A stretch of DNA of 64,000 bases from contig JAZBRI010000003.1 of NCBI GenBank assembly GCA_036874045.1, positions 4,352,501 through 4,416,500 of the forward strand, read 5' to 3'. The position numbers and the translations under genes were made by a program. Numbering within the stretch: the stretch's first letter is position 1; the number at the start of each line of letters is the position of its first letter. Positions 14,201-29,200 of this stretch are shown here, piece by piece. The notes beneath the pieces are model-generated. The model had not been told where the DNA came from. It worked only from the letters and a program-made list of their open reading frames with translations, and did not search any database. The stretch comes from Cymodocea nodosa (lineage: Eukaryota > Streptophyta > Magnoliopsida > Alismatales > Cymodoceaceae).

Positions 14201-17200
14201 TAGCTCAAACAACAAAGTCTTTAACCAAATTAGCTCTACAGAGGTACTGGACATACTTCTGTATTCAACCTCAGCACTTGATTTTACAATCACATTCTAT
14301 TTCTTGCTCCTCCAGGTAACAAAATTACCCCCAACATAGGTCAAGAAGCCAAAGGTAGATTTCCTACTAATCTTATCTCCAACATAACTTGCATCTGAGT
14401 AGCCTTCAACATTAGTATGACCATGCCTTTTATATGGAAGTCTTTTGCCAAGAGTTTGTTTAATATAGGCTAACAAATGAAGGGTACCTCGCCAATAAGC
14501 CTCTCTAGGCAAATGCATAAACTGACTAAGGAGATTGACAATATAAGAGATGTCAGGCTTGGTCACAATCAAATAAATAAGTTTGTCAACTAGTCTCCTA
14601 TATCGACCTAAATCATCAAAAATGAGAGACTTAGTATCCCACAAGGAGTGTGTCTGCTTAATAGGTGTATATTCTGGCTTGCATCTCTCACGCCTTATCT
14701 CTTTAAGAAGATCCAAAGCATACTTCCTCTGAGATAAGGATAAAGTTCCATCAGAATGAACCAATTCAATACCTAGGATATATTGAGGAATACCCATATC
14801 TTTTGTGGTGAAGTATCTACGGAAAAAGAGTTTGGTATCTTCAATACCTTGAATGTCACTTCTAATCAATAGCATGTCATCCACATACACAGCAAGAATA
14901 ACAATACCATAAGAGGTATGTTTGATGAAGATGAAGTGGTCCACTCTGCAGCTATGAAAATCATCACCCCACAAAAAGTCTCAAACCAAGCCTTAAGGCT
15001 TTGTTTAAGACCATAGATGACCTTGTGAAGATCACACATATGTATCTCCCTCTGAGCAACATAATCATGAAGTTGCTCCATATAAACATGCTCATCAAGG
15101 TAACCATATAAGAAGGCGTTTTTGACATCAAATTGCATAAAAGGTTAGGAAGAATTGATAGCTAAGGACAAAAGAGCCTAGATGGAATCAAGGCGTGCCA
15201 CTGGAGAGAAAGTCTTTGAATAGTCAACCTCATACTCTTGAGTGAAACTACAGGTAACCAAACGTGCCTTGTAACAATCAACAATGTCATCAGGTTTATG
15301 CTTGATCATGAACACCCATCGGTAAGAAACTACATTCGCCTTAGATAGATGTTGAACAAGATCTCACATACCACACAAGAGAAGAGCATCTACCTCCTCA
15401 TCTATAGCAGTCTTCTAGTGAGAAACCTGAAGAGCTTGCTGATAATCCTTGGGTAAAGACTCATTAGTAATGGCGAGAGCAAAGGCACGGAAATCAGAAA
15501 AAAGACTAGCATAGGAAATAACATGAGAAAGTGGATGTTAGGTACAAGAGCGAGTTCCTTTGTGCAAGGCAATAGGAAGATTCTCTTCATGCAAAAAAGT
15601 GGTAGGAGGTGATACCATGATGGTAGAGGAGCCAACAGCCAGATCAGAAAATGAAGGAGGGTCCCTACCTGGGGAATGCGTGGTCATCGACAATAAACCT
15701 GTGAAGTGTTTGGCTAACTACCATCAATGTGGTGTGATTCCTCTATAGAAGATGTAGCATCACAAAACAAAGGGATATCAAGTAGAAGTGGATCAGTAGG
15801 GGTAAGAGAACAAGATGGAAGTTGAGAGGCATCACAAAAATAGGATTATGACTCGAAAAAGGTGACATCCATAAAGATATAGTATCGCTTAGTGGGTGAA
15901 TAATAGAGACAATATCCCTTTTGAGTACCTAACAAAGGCACACTTGATAGCATGGAGAGATAATTTGTCAAGGCCTAACGTGTAGTCATGAACAAAGGCT
16001 GCATAACCAAAGACTTTTAACGGATGGGAAAAAGATCTTTTTCAGAATAAAGACGGCTAAGGAGAACAACACCTCCTAAAGGGGTAGAAGGCATATGATT
16101 GATCAAAAAAACAAAAGTAAGAACAACATCAATCCACAGATAATGAAGAATATGCATGTGAACCATAAAAGTGCGAGCAACATCCAAGATGTGACGATGC
16201 CTGCGCTTGGCCATATCATTCTGTTGAGATGTATGGGGACAAGTGGTTTGATGAATGATATCAAACGATGCACAAACACTTTGAAATTCATGATGTAGAA
16301 ACTCAAGAGCATTGTCTGTACGTAAAATTTTTGAGATAACAGAAAACTGATTTTTGATTTCAGCCAAGAACTTTATGAGTACATTGAAAACATCCTTCCG
16401 AGGCTTTAACAAGTAAGTCCACAATACACGAGAATAATCATCTACAAAGACAATGTAATATTTATGCCCACTACATGACACAACACAACTAAGACTTTAG
16501 ATATCACAACGAACAACATCAAACATATTAATTGACGAAACAAGACACAGACGCTTAAAGGTAGTACGGTGATGCTTACCAAGCTGACAAGACTCACATT
16601 GAAAAGACGGAAGAGAAAGCTAAGGTAGGGCTTGACACATCTTCTAATGAGACGAATGTCCAAGCCGACAATGCCACAAAAAAGAAGAATCAGAACTAAC
16701 AAGACTAGTCACCAGCCCTCAAGGAATCCGATCATGAACCAACACAAATGCTCCAGAGATAAAAGACTTACACCCCAAACTAATCCTCTTTCCGTCTAAA
16801 GGTCCTAAAAAATGATATGAAAAGAGAAAAATGTTATAAAAGGTTGAAAGAGAACTCAAAAACATAAATAACATCATTTAACCATATCTGTGAAGAGACT
16901 TGTATCTTCCCTTGACCAAATATAGGACATAAACAACCATCGACTATAGTAATAGAGTCTTGTCAGAAATGGCAGAGTTTTTCAAAAAGAGTGGATATGC
17001 TTGAAATATGAGTGATGACTCCAGAGTCTATAACCCAAGAATCATCTGTAGAAGCAACCAGGACAGTAGAAGGTTGTATACCTGAATAAGGAGACGAGGC
17101 CTGAGCACGCATGACCGCTAGAGAATGTCCTTGTCTTTGTATGAGACGATCATAGTCTTCCTGAGATAAGGTAGCAATAGGGGAAGATGAGGAAACAACA

Positions 17201-20200
17201 TCAAAGGTAGCAACTCAAGCGACTTGAGGCTTTAGATGTGGAAACTTCTCCTAGCATTTCTCTGACCTGTGACTTAGTTTGCCACACCATTGGCTTTTAG
17301 GTCGTTGTCTATCTCCACGAGCATCACAACCACGTGAAGCCATCAAGGCAGAAGGATCGGGTGTAGACACCCTAGATGATCCAATAGCAACCCATAAGGC
17401 CTTTCCAAAAGCCTTATCTAAACTCGACATATGCTCAGCACTGAGGATGGAGCCTTGATCTGAGAAGCAGTATTTAGATGAAGAGCAACAAAAAAGACAA
17501 CTACTATAAGTTCTTCTTTGTAATGTTAAAAAGTGCAAACATTAAAAGTGGGTGGCTTGATACACATTCAATTCGTTTATCAATCCGCGAAGAGTGTTGA
17601 ATAATTGCTGAATGAAGTTATCTCTTTGTCGAAGTTGAAGGAGACTTTCATACACTAAAAAGGTCTTGAATATGTTTTTGTCATGGTCATAAATATGACG
17701 AAGAGTATCATATCCTAAAGCACTTTGGTAGGACGAGCATGGATACTCCATTAGCAACGGAATCATCTATGTTTGACATCATTCAAGTGTTAATAGCTAC
17801 ATCATCAGCCAACCAATCTCTATACTGTGAATCCTTCACATCAAGAGGAGACTGATAGAAATGATGCTCTTGATGAAAAGCAATAACAACATTTTCAAAG
17901 TTCTGCACCTAGACAATGTGGTTTGACTCGTTTAACTTTTGGGAAATTCCTAGAAAGCTTTAGATCAAAAGATCATTACGGGGAGCAAAGGAGCTAGCTA
18001 TGGCAATAAAATAATTTGGTAGAAACAATGTCTACGGTGGACTAAAACAGACCTAAAATAGAGAAATTGAGCCTGCGGTGGACTAAATGGATCTCGAGGC
18101 AAACCAAGGTGGAAAGAGGGGCAACTACTGCATCTACCCTAGGAAGGGATTAGGCTTGAACACATGCTGGAAGACATAGAACCACAACAGTAAACCAGTG
18201 GGCAGGAGCTTTTGTTCCTGCGACCTTCTATTCCCGCAACGGCAAATGCACGAATGGAGCTGAACATAGATGCACGTGCGGAGATACCGAACTACAAACT
18301 TGCGACTTGCAGGAACAGACCATGAATGCACGGACAAACCACTGGTGACGTCTGTGCCCGTAGTAGGCACGGACACACCAACGGAGCTAGAATGCGACTG
18401 GGCAGTTAAGCAGACAATGGGTGGCTGCGAAGTAGGCAACGGGCAGTAAGCGAAGCAAGCGGTGGGCGAAGCAGGTCACGCTCTGATACCAAGTGGAAAA
18501 TACGTGTCTAGGTAGAAAGAGAAGGAAGAAGAAGAAGGAAGGAGAAAACGTATACGTGCTATTCATCTTCCAAAACACATATAAATATAAATGGACCCTT
18601 AGATGGATCCTTAAATGGATCCTCATAAGAACAAGACATTTAACAAAAACTATACACTAGAGCACATAATTTCCAATAAACAAAGGCTTGTATCAATAAT
18701 CAAGTCCAAATATTTTTACCTTGAATTGAATACAAATGAACTAGATTTATGCCACACTTTTTAAGGCGGGTGCCTAGAGGCATGAATTGGTCACACCTTT
18801 GAATGCAAGTAGTACATATTGGATTCTCAAACTTGAAAATGAGTATAAGAGAAAATGTGTATGATCAATATAAAAGAATCTTTATATGGATTCTAGTTGG
18901 GTTCTGACTAATGCACTCAATAAGGTGATCAATCAACTGATCCATATGGAACAAACTGCTTTCTTAAAAAGCACATTTTTACCACAGGGATTTGTGACAG
19001 TTCATGGTTGTATATCTGAATATTAGAAGAAACAGGGAAGGGAAAATATTATCGTACTTCAATAATAGCTGGAAATTTATTTGGAAGGTTTTACTGTTTC
19101 ATTATTTTCTGTCTAATTCTAAATGAACTAATTGGATAAAACACATACCGCATTCTAGCAAAGTTTCAGTCTGTTTTAAAATAAATCAAGGCACTTATTT
19201 GCTTGTAGCAAAAGATTAAGCAGGTGGAACCTCTCTCTACATTACTTTTAATCTAGAAGTCAGTATCTTAAACTTCAAGTGCAGCAGAGATGTGAATGCT
19301 AGATTGTTGGAAGGCTGGCAAATTAGTAATGGCAGAATTAATTTGTTGATTCTTCAATACATAGACATCATGTTAATATTTTACAACACATCCAAGGAGA
19401 AAAATAAAAAGTGGACTCACATGACCATATGTTCACCTCTATTAGAAGATTCAAATTAATAATAAATTGTGAAGAACCAGAGACTGATTAAAAATCAAAT
19501 ATAGATTAATGACACAAAAATTAGATCAAGTAAAACTAGTGAGCTATACTGTCTAATACACTAAGACTCACTTGAGCAGTGTGAATTTGCAGCTTCCTTG
19601 CATCAACAACAATAGGTCCGTCTTTGAATGAAACACAAGGAACAACTCCTAGTGATGATGCTTCCTAGATCGTAGAAGAAAAAAAATCAAGTTTACAGAT
19701 TTTCAATGTATGGTAAATGAATCATTGAACAGAATGAAAGGCTACTCCGAAATTTATTAGAGAAGATGGTGGCAAGAGTAGAATTTCTACATTCCACATG
19801 AGAGTAGAAATGTATAATGGTCTCCTTTGAATCAAAATATCTCCAAGTCATACCTCAAATATAGAAAAAGAGCGAGGATCATATTCTCCAAAACCATCCA
19901 ATAAAGAATATGTGTTTGGTTGCTTTGAACCATCAAGACCAATCCCCAAGCTTTCAATTAATCTATTCCTCGAATAATTATCATTTGGGAATTTAAGACA
20001 ACCCAAGACTTGTGAAAGCACTTCTGTTGACGGTATAACACCAGCACTGATTGTTTTCCTATAGGCCATTAATGCCCATGTTGTCCTGTCAAAAGTAATA
20101 AGTATGTTATCAATCATATTAACTATTGTGATCCTTACAGAAATATGTTAATTTATCTGATTCCTAATCTAAGAAAAATGCACATTGACAGAAGTGAGTT

Positions 20201-23200
20201 TGGCATATTAAAAGTTGGATCAAAATTGTTCATTGAGAAGAAAACAAGGGATTGCAAGTGACAGTACACCTCATGATTATTTCTGAAGTGGGCAGTTGCC
20301 TCTTGTAAGTTCTAACAACCAAGCATAGTCTCAAGTTCAAAATAACCTTAAATAAATAATCTGGTCAAAAAAGCTCTAAAATCATACTTAGTGTTTTTTT
20401 GCACAATTTATTATTTGCATCAAAAAATCAAGATGTTAAAGAGATTTGAGGTGAAAGAAATACAACACATGGCAGTCCATCAAACAGTTCTTCCTCTCCT
20501 TTTTTCTCTCAATGGCTAGGCTTCCACCTAAGCATATTAAGGTCAATACCTAGGCACACAGGCATAGCAAATTGCCTGGAAGAGCGATTTGCCTTCTTTT
20601 ATTTTTTAATTAAATCCTAAGAGAATCTGGTAAATAGCAATAACTCTTATTACTTCTAGCATATTATTTGTGTTTACTGAGTTTTTCCCTTGAAAAATAA
20701 TGAATCTTTAAAAAGACTAAAATTTCAACCCTAAAAAAGCCCACAATTCAGGTTTTTTAACCCTTAACAATGAATCACCTAGTTGCCTAAGCACCTAAGG
20801 CCAACACTTGGTGCCTTCATAACCTTTCCACCACACATGCATAAAGCTTTGAAATTATTCAACTAAAATGCCTGTGAAATGTGGACATTTTGCGAAGTGA
20901 TTCATTTCAATTAGCATTGCTACTTTCAATGAAACATATATATGAAAAATAATCTTAAATTAGTTATTTAAAATATATATGTCTATGAAACATGAAAAAC
21001 TGTTAAAGGAGAAGTAAACTAGATACATATAAAGCACTGGAAGATGCAACTCAACTTTGTCAAATAGCAAAAATATAAAGATTTTTTCTACATGCACCTC
21101 AATTGTAAAATAGAATGTTGATACACACACACAAATACATACATATATACAAATGTAAAACAAAGTAAGATAATACCATTTAGTGTCAATCTGTGGTTTT
21201 GCTGTGTTGGAGAATACAGGTTCTCCAAGTGATTGTGCCTGCTCAAATTTTTGCAAGCACATACCTACCAAAGTTAGAGGAACCAAATTAGCAAACAGGT
21301 ATAGATAAGTGTATGGAAAGAGATAACAAGAAAAGTTTACAAATGTATCATCATTGTGTCAATAACTTTATTAAAAAACAAAAAATTTATTTTTATTTGA
21401 AATAGCAGCCAAATACAGAACTTTGAAATCTATAATGTTTAACTAACTTCCTCGTTAGAAAATAAACTTCCTACTGCCCATGGTTATAATTCATCTATGA
21501 AAAGGAAAAAATGTTCTCTGATATTAGACAACTACTATTCCAACTATTTTCCTGATTTCAGTTACCCTATCTCAGGTCCAATGGCCAACGATTCATAGTC
21601 AACAAGCAAGACACACACTGTTGGGAGGAAACTTGATAATCAATATCCAACCTTCTAAAAGATGATCAACCAACTCTCAATATTAGAGAGTCAATGTTTC
21701 TTCAATGTTTATGTCGATCAAGTAAATCAAAGATAGAGATCATGTATAAGAAGAGCTTGACAAAGGGTACCTCTTCAGCGATAATGGAAGCCTTTGAGGT
21801 ATTTATAGTCACTGTTGTAACTAATGATGCTGGAAACCATCTAAGTATGCATTGAGCATGAGCATCAAGTATGGGATTCCCACAGCAAATTGGTTGCAGA
21901 TTACAACCAGCATAAGCAAAAGTATGTCAGTGGGATGCGTCAAGCCACATTGCTCTATATCAGGACCACTTCTAAATTACTCTTTGTTTGCCCTTCCTTC
22001 AATTGTAAGGAGGGTGTTAACTGATCTTGTCTGCCCTCTCAAGCCTAGTGGGAGATGACTCGTAATCATCAAGCCAAGCACATACCGGAGATGGGATAAT
22101 AGGTCACCTGCAGGACAATTGGAGATAGATTGACCTACCACAAGACCATCAGCTAGCCATTGGTGTGAGGAGGTCAAGGGCATTCTAATGCTTAAGTCAA
22201 TCGATCTAGCTGAAGGTGGAAATCATTTTAGAGGTGTTGGGCAAATGGTTACCTCTTCCATTATATTGGGTGCATTAATGGAATACTAATAGTCGTGACC
22301 AAAGATTGTCAGTGGAAATCAATGAATTAGGAATGTACACATGCTCAGCCCCTATCGGCCAGCAGGACAACTGTGGATCACATGAGCAACATGAGTTGAG
22401 CACAATCATCAAGTTTGATCAGGTCATTCAACAATGATCAACTGAATGATAAGGATCAAAGGAATGGCAGCATTGGTTTGATTGAGCTGGTTGTCCAATA
22501 CATAGTATGGCAATGATAGGATAACTGGATCTGAGCTAGGACACAATGTTAGTTCCACAATATGAAGAAAGTATGACTCTGTTATCGAACATGCCAATTA
22601 CCATTTATTGGTGACAAACATAGATACAAGACTATTAAGTTACAATTACAATAAGAATGAGATTCGTCAAGTACCAATAAAGTAAGATATTCAACTTAAT
22701 GTCTATCAAGTAAATTTTAGGTAGTCTTGAGTTTATGGCAAACAGCAATGGAAAGCCCACCTAGTCTACATTCATGCTGAATTCTTCATAATATCCCAAA
22801 ACCAATTACATTTTTAATGGATCTTTCTTGAAGGTAATACTCTCTTACTGGGAATTATAATACATAAAGAGCAAGTTAGCTTACCAGTTAGGCATCCACA
22901 CATGGTAAGGTTGGGAGGAACCCCATCCTCTTCGGCTTGTGAAAGGAGATTGAATCCCAACTCTACTTCACCCTGTCTTTAGGGTCAAAAATAACCTTCA
23001 GTTTATCATTTACTCATGAGTGAGATATAAATGGTACAGCAACTAAAAAAATGAGATACATATGGAAGACATACTTCTCACACACGGCAAAAAGAACAGA
23101 ATATGTGATAGTATTAGGGTGCAATCCTGCTTCATTCATCTCACCAAGAACCTCGATAGCCTTTAGCATTTGATTACCATCACCTGCAAAAATACCACCT

Positions 23201-26200
23201 GATGGTTAGTATGAAAACAAAAACACGCTAACTGTGATTCCTTTAAGGCCAAAGATAAGAAAGCTGTGTAATTATTAAATACAAATTGCAGCAAAAGGTG
23301 TTCCCCAACCCCCCAAATGTCTAAAGGTAAAGCAAGAGCTGTGAGGGTGGCTTGATCAAAAAAAGACAATGATCTATAAAATTTAAATTTAAATAATAAA
23401 TTAAAATCTCATAATACAACCATAATTAAATCAAATATAAATAAAACAAAGAATATATAAATAACAAAGCAATTAATGACAAGGTAGTTAAGGCGATCAG
23501 GTGCCAACCAAAGGCAACTAGGATGCCAAGGCACATAGGCACTTGCCTAGGCAGTATCTAGGTGCTCCGATTGAATATTTATTTCTTTTCAAAATAACAT
23601 GTATATATCTGTAATTTTGCGTACAGAATATATTTCTAAAATATATATTCGAAAATAACAAATAATTAAATTTCCATAATATATACATCCAAAATAACAC
23701 ATTCAATTACATTTTCAGAATTATATATGTTGAAAAATAAAACATTTCAATGTATTTTCAGAAATAACACTTTTAATCAAAGAAGCACAACAAGATTGTC
23801 TAAAAATCACAACTTACAAATTTACTTGCAATAAAAGTCAACACATAATAACTGAACAAACCCTTGTATACGGTTCAAAAGGGTTTTTTTATTGTTTTAG
23901 GGTTTAGACTCTAAAAACACTATAGCTGGATCTTTATTGGATTCTTAACTGAATCTGCCCAAATCCAAATGTACCAAAAAATTGAGCACCCAATTCCTAG
24001 GTGGACTTGAAAACCACTCAGCCACCTAAGCAGTGCCTAGGTCAGATGAAATAGAGTTGCAACCGATTGAGTGAGAATAAAAATATAATAACTAAAAACA
24101 ATGAGCATGATAAACAATAACAAAAATTTAAAAACAAAAGGAAAAATATCACAAAGTGAAAATCATAAAAACTCCTGAATAAAAAATAGAACTAGAAAGA
24201 AATGATGCTGTAGTAGAAGTTAGCAATTATGAGAGAGAAGCATACACAAGGAAGTAATTAAAGCATTCAAAGTTGATACTGTTGGAAGCAAATTTATTGC
24301 CTTAATCTCCTCGTGCAGTTCTAGAGCCTTCTGCCAATTCCTTGCCTGAACAAAGCAGTATAAATTATAATAAGCATCAGAATTCAAATGGTTTTTATTC
24401 AAGTATATTTTATTAGGTATATACATTGCTGCATGCCCCCATGAGAGAGCTATATGACATACTCCCTAGTTGAATTCCCTGGATTCGTGCTTCTTGTATG
24501 ATCTCAAAGCCAATTTCAACCTTCCCAGCATGGCCAGCAACATCAATTAATGTGCTAAGGAACATCTACACAGGAGAAAATCATCAAGTTGAATTAGCAA
24601 GAATGTCAACTTAAAACAAAGTAATCTGTGATCTGTCATGATATTTCCATGTTGATACAATGTGTTGATGACTGACAAAGAATATGCATCTTTATTGAAA
24701 AGAAAACAAGCATGGTAAACAGCAAGATACTGAAGGATACAATGATCATGGACCACACAAGTGTCCCTGAAAAAGATTTTTTTAAGCATGGCACTAAAAA
24801 GTAAAAATTAGCAATCAATTGACATGTCTCCCATTCCCCAAAAAAATACAAGTTGTGTATAAGCACCTTACAAGACCCTGGTTTGGAGTGGTACCTCATC
24901 AGGATCTATCTCATTTTTCTTCATATCATCATAGATCGAAAGAGCAAACTCCAAGTCGCCTGTCAAGCTGCAGCTATGGACAGCAATTGTATAAACCTGT
25001 AGAGTTCCCCTGACGTTGTGTTGCTGAAGCATTTTGTACACTTCATGTGCATGGTCGGCCTAAAAGAAACAAGCAGTAAAGGTAAGAAAAGTAACGTTTT
25101 TATTGACTTCACTGGATGCTCAACTTTTTAATATGGATTCTTTCTAGAATTGTACACACCAACAAAAACTAACCTGATACAATTTAGAGAAATGGCTGTT
25201 AAAGGAGCTTTTTCAATCCATTCAAATATATATCAAATGAACAATAACTGAAGAATATGGCTGCAGATGAATTTCCACAAAGGAAAACAAAAACTACCTG
25301 ACCCGCTTGGGTGCATGTCTTCATCAAAGCACCAACAGTAACATGATCAGGATGTATGGGATGTGGCTCTGCCATCATTTCTGCTAATACATCAAAAGCA
25401 CGATCTGTGGCTCCCGATTGACCACATGCAGTGATAAGTGCATTGAATATAGCACGGTCAGGCCTAACATTCTACTGAATAAAAAAAATTAGTTAAGGAA
25501 GCTGATATGCTGAATTCATAAAAGAATTTCCTTGTTGAAAAACAAGGATCTGTTGAGACAAAGAAAAAGGCTTAAAATTTCAAAGAAAAAAAAATCAAAA
25601 AAGAAAAGTTGCTTATTTGGTTGTTAAAGTCTTACTTTTGATCTCATTATACCATAAGCACCAAAAGCTTTAGCAACCTGTTGAGCTTGGGCACAACCAT
25701 CAATAAGTGCACTGTATGTATGAAGAGTTGGCTCTGCCCCAGCATTCACCATTTCATGGAACACCTACAAAAACAAATTTGGTTGAGGAAATTGCACTTG
25801 AAACAGTATTTCAATTACAATCTTCTGAAATGTATGAAGATTCAAGAGAAAATTATCATATGATGTAATTGATTACTATTTTACATTCATTAGTGGAAAA
25901 AGAATATCAAGTAGATGAGGATCACAGTACTCATCAAAAGGCTTGTGTCTAAAAAGAATAGGATTTATATTGATAATTAATTTAAGTTTTAAGATTCCCA
26001 GACAATTATAATCACCAAACAATCTGTCACCAATCACATAAAAACAAGGTTCAGAACATTGGACTTTCTTTCTTCCAAAGAAGCAGATTGGGAATTGGTG
26101 AAAACATAAAAACTAAATAGCAACATGGTAGAATAACAGAAGCGGCCCCAAAACATAATTTTTTTTGGGAAACTTATAAGTGAGTTATTATGAATCATAA

Positions 26201-29200
26201 CTAGAAATACCTAAAGAGATATAAAATTTTCACAGATGATGGCATCATGTCCTATAGGAATGCATGATTTTGGAGCAAAACAGCCCAGTTCTTTCTTCTT
26301 CTCAAATCTTTTCACGTTTTAGATCTTGGATCCACTCTGCCAAACTCTAAATCTTTGAAGCATCCAAGGAATCTCCTCAACATCAACTTGGCATTATTTG
26401 AGGGTGGAAGAATCATCTCTCCCTTTCTATAGATCCAAGGTAAATAATGCATGCGTATTAAGGCAGGTGCTTAAGCAAAATGCATAGGTAAACACTTGGC
26501 ACTTTGGTGTGCTTTAAGGTAGATCTACATGCATCACCCTGTTTTGTTATAATTGGATTTGATATCAAATCCAGCAAGGATCCATGTATCTATAGGTTTT
26601 AGTATTGACCAAAAGATAAAAGCATAATGTTTTTAAAATATTTAGATGATAATGTGTGTCAAAAATCACTGTTGGGGAGTAATTAGAGTTAGATATATGG
26701 GTTATTAGATATTTGTTTCTACCATAGATTAGAGAGAAAGAGAGAGAATAATTGTCAACTACCATTCACTCAATTCAGTTGCCACCACCACCAACCCAAC
26801 CTGACTTTTGCCACCACTGCCACTCTCTCCTCTTCCCGCTTCTGCTGCCCCTTCCTCCTCTCAAGACACTGCCAGCAGCCCAGCATCCTCCTCCAAATCC
26901 ACCAGTGGTCCTGACTGCCCATCAATGCCCCTGAGGATCATGTTCTATGTTGCCGCCTCTATATACCTGTTTGTGAGTGGACACGTGTACAGTTGTATGT
27001 GCCCCCAAAACTTTGATCATGTGTTTTTATGTGGTTTTGTGCTCTGAATTGTTGCCCCTTACTTGAGATCAAACTCATGCTGTGTTGTTTGGTACCTATC
27101 AGATTGTATCATTGCTGTTCTTGTTGTGTTCATGATCTAGGCCTCCACTTCCATGCCTTGTGACTTGTTGACGAAAACTTTAAGTTGCATGTCTATCAAG
27201 CTGAATGGATAAAATTATCTTCTGTCGTTTAAAGCCTTTGAGACTTTTATTGGTGCACATTGAAAGATTCAGCATCTTACTCGTGATTGCTCATTGTAAA
27301 AGACATTGTCTATGAGGATCGGTTTGCCAAAGACTTGCTATTATCTTCAAATTGATTAGTATGGATGAAATCATCACCTGAGTTGTTATGAAACAGAGAT
27401 TAAGAAAACAGATGTAAGACACATTGAAATCATCTAATATAAAGTCTGCCTCAACAATTTTTGTAAGAGACAAGGCTCTTTTCTCTTTCTATGTTCTGTT
27501 CCATTTACTACAATGTTTTGTCAAACCATTGTTGTCAATATTTTTTGCATTCATTTGTGGATCAAACAATGCTTCTCTCATCAATTAAAGCGATATGGAA
27601 AGATCTTTACATTTCAACAACACTACATGCACCTTCTCGTGAGCTAGAGATTTATTGGTCATTTGTGGTTGATCTTCCGTTCATACAAACCATCTTATCT
27701 GGAGTTTTGAGGATCTCTACTGTTATTCTAGGTCTACTTGGAGATCAATCTACCATGGTGGTTTCATGTCATGGTCATGACTATAGACATGGTGATCACA
27801 CATCCATGGAATCAAACATCAACACATATCAACAAAATTTGGTTAACATGTATTGGTTTTAACTTATCGACATGACAACAAAATCAATGTTGACGGGAAC
27901 TTTGTTTATGCAAAGTAATTTTCTCTCTAATTTCCATTGATATGACATTAACATGTCAAAACTTTATCAATATGTTCCTTTTCTAACTCAAAGAAGTACA
28001 ACATGACATCAAAGTTCCTTATGCACCTTGTAAGAAGGACAAGCTTGTTGCAAGCATTAAGATCAAACTAATCACAGGAATCTTCTTTCCATGCTCAAGT
28101 TAACAAAAAGAATGAAATACAAGTTCCATTTTAGTTATGTACATCCACCAAATTGACAGCAAATTATGGTGGAACATTAATACATCTCAACCTAACAACA
28201 AGAGTTGTTGCATACTCCTCAATGGATAGACAATTATACATGCATTTCCATGAATCGAAATTTGCATTCCAATTACTGCTAATATTTGGTTGAATATCAA
28301 AAGTATTAACAACATACATCATAAGGTAATTATGTACCATGAAGAGAACAACAAATGTGTAAATCTTCTATCAGTGTCTTACATAACAAAACAGTGATGA
28401 CTCTAAGTATTCAGTAGTGAGAGCATGTCAAGTAACAAGTTTGTACCTATAAATATGGAACTATTATATGTAACATTTATAATCATCATAGCTATCAAGG
28501 TCAAGCCTTGTCAGGCTACCATGCTAAGCTAGATGAGTGAAGGTCATCTTGACAAGTCTCTGGGCAATTGAATTCAATCAGACGATCTCCTTAAGTCACC
28601 TTGATTTGTCTTGATCACCTTAATCACCTTATATAAATTTGATACTTTAATGGTCTTTCTTTTTATCTTTTGGCATTTTATTTCTCTTATGTTTATACAA
28701 CTATTTCCTATTTCAGTTCCTTAACATCTCTTTCTTTCTCCTTCTATTCTTCTCCCCTATTTCTATACCCCCTTGTCCATCTCTACTTAGTGCTTAGTTC
28801 TTGTCTTTTTTCCTTTTATCTTCATTTTCTTCTTTTGTCAATTTTCGTAAAAATACACAAGTATATGTTTCCTTATTCCCAAATACATAAAATTAATCAT
28901 ATTTTTTCTTTACATTTTCTATCCACATATGCAAAAAGAAACTAATACATAATACTAAAATTCTATTTACTTGATAGAATTTTTAAATATTCAATACTGT
29001 ATATATATGATTAGAGTTAAAATATAAAGTATATTACCATCAATATTGCACTTTTTATGGATTATAATTTTTATAGAAACTGATTACATTATCATCTAGT
29101 TGAGTGAATAGACTATTATTGTCATGTTAAACATTTATTTCTTTTCTTAATTTATCACCTTACCTCAATGAACCTATTGCCTCACCTTTCACCACTTGAC

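Larger units (their letters stand above)
13767..18645 (-). mobile_element. Structurally complete Ty1/copia retrotransposon (sense in MRL1 intron 16)
   Basis: LTRs at 13767-13923 and 18492-18645 are about 93% identical. The element is bounded by identical 5-bp AAAAC (13762-13766 and 18646-18650). On the minus strand it runs 5' LTR, PBS TGGTATCAGAGC (18480-18491), gag, protease, integrase, RT, RNase H, PPT-like AAGGGAAAA, 3' LTR: the copia order. The LTRs are unusually short. The coding region has stops and frameshifts but retains long readable blocks. Same transcriptional direction as MRL1. Confidence 0.93.

Noticed and set aside
24461..24473. Donor site gtatgt inside MRL1 exon 10
   Set aside because: Using it removes conserved MSYSSLMGACSN and leaves the wrong phase for exon 11.
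26752..27047. Pro/Ser/His-rich open frames
   Set aside because: C/T-rich low-complexity DNA in what looks like a copia leader; no start context or family match.
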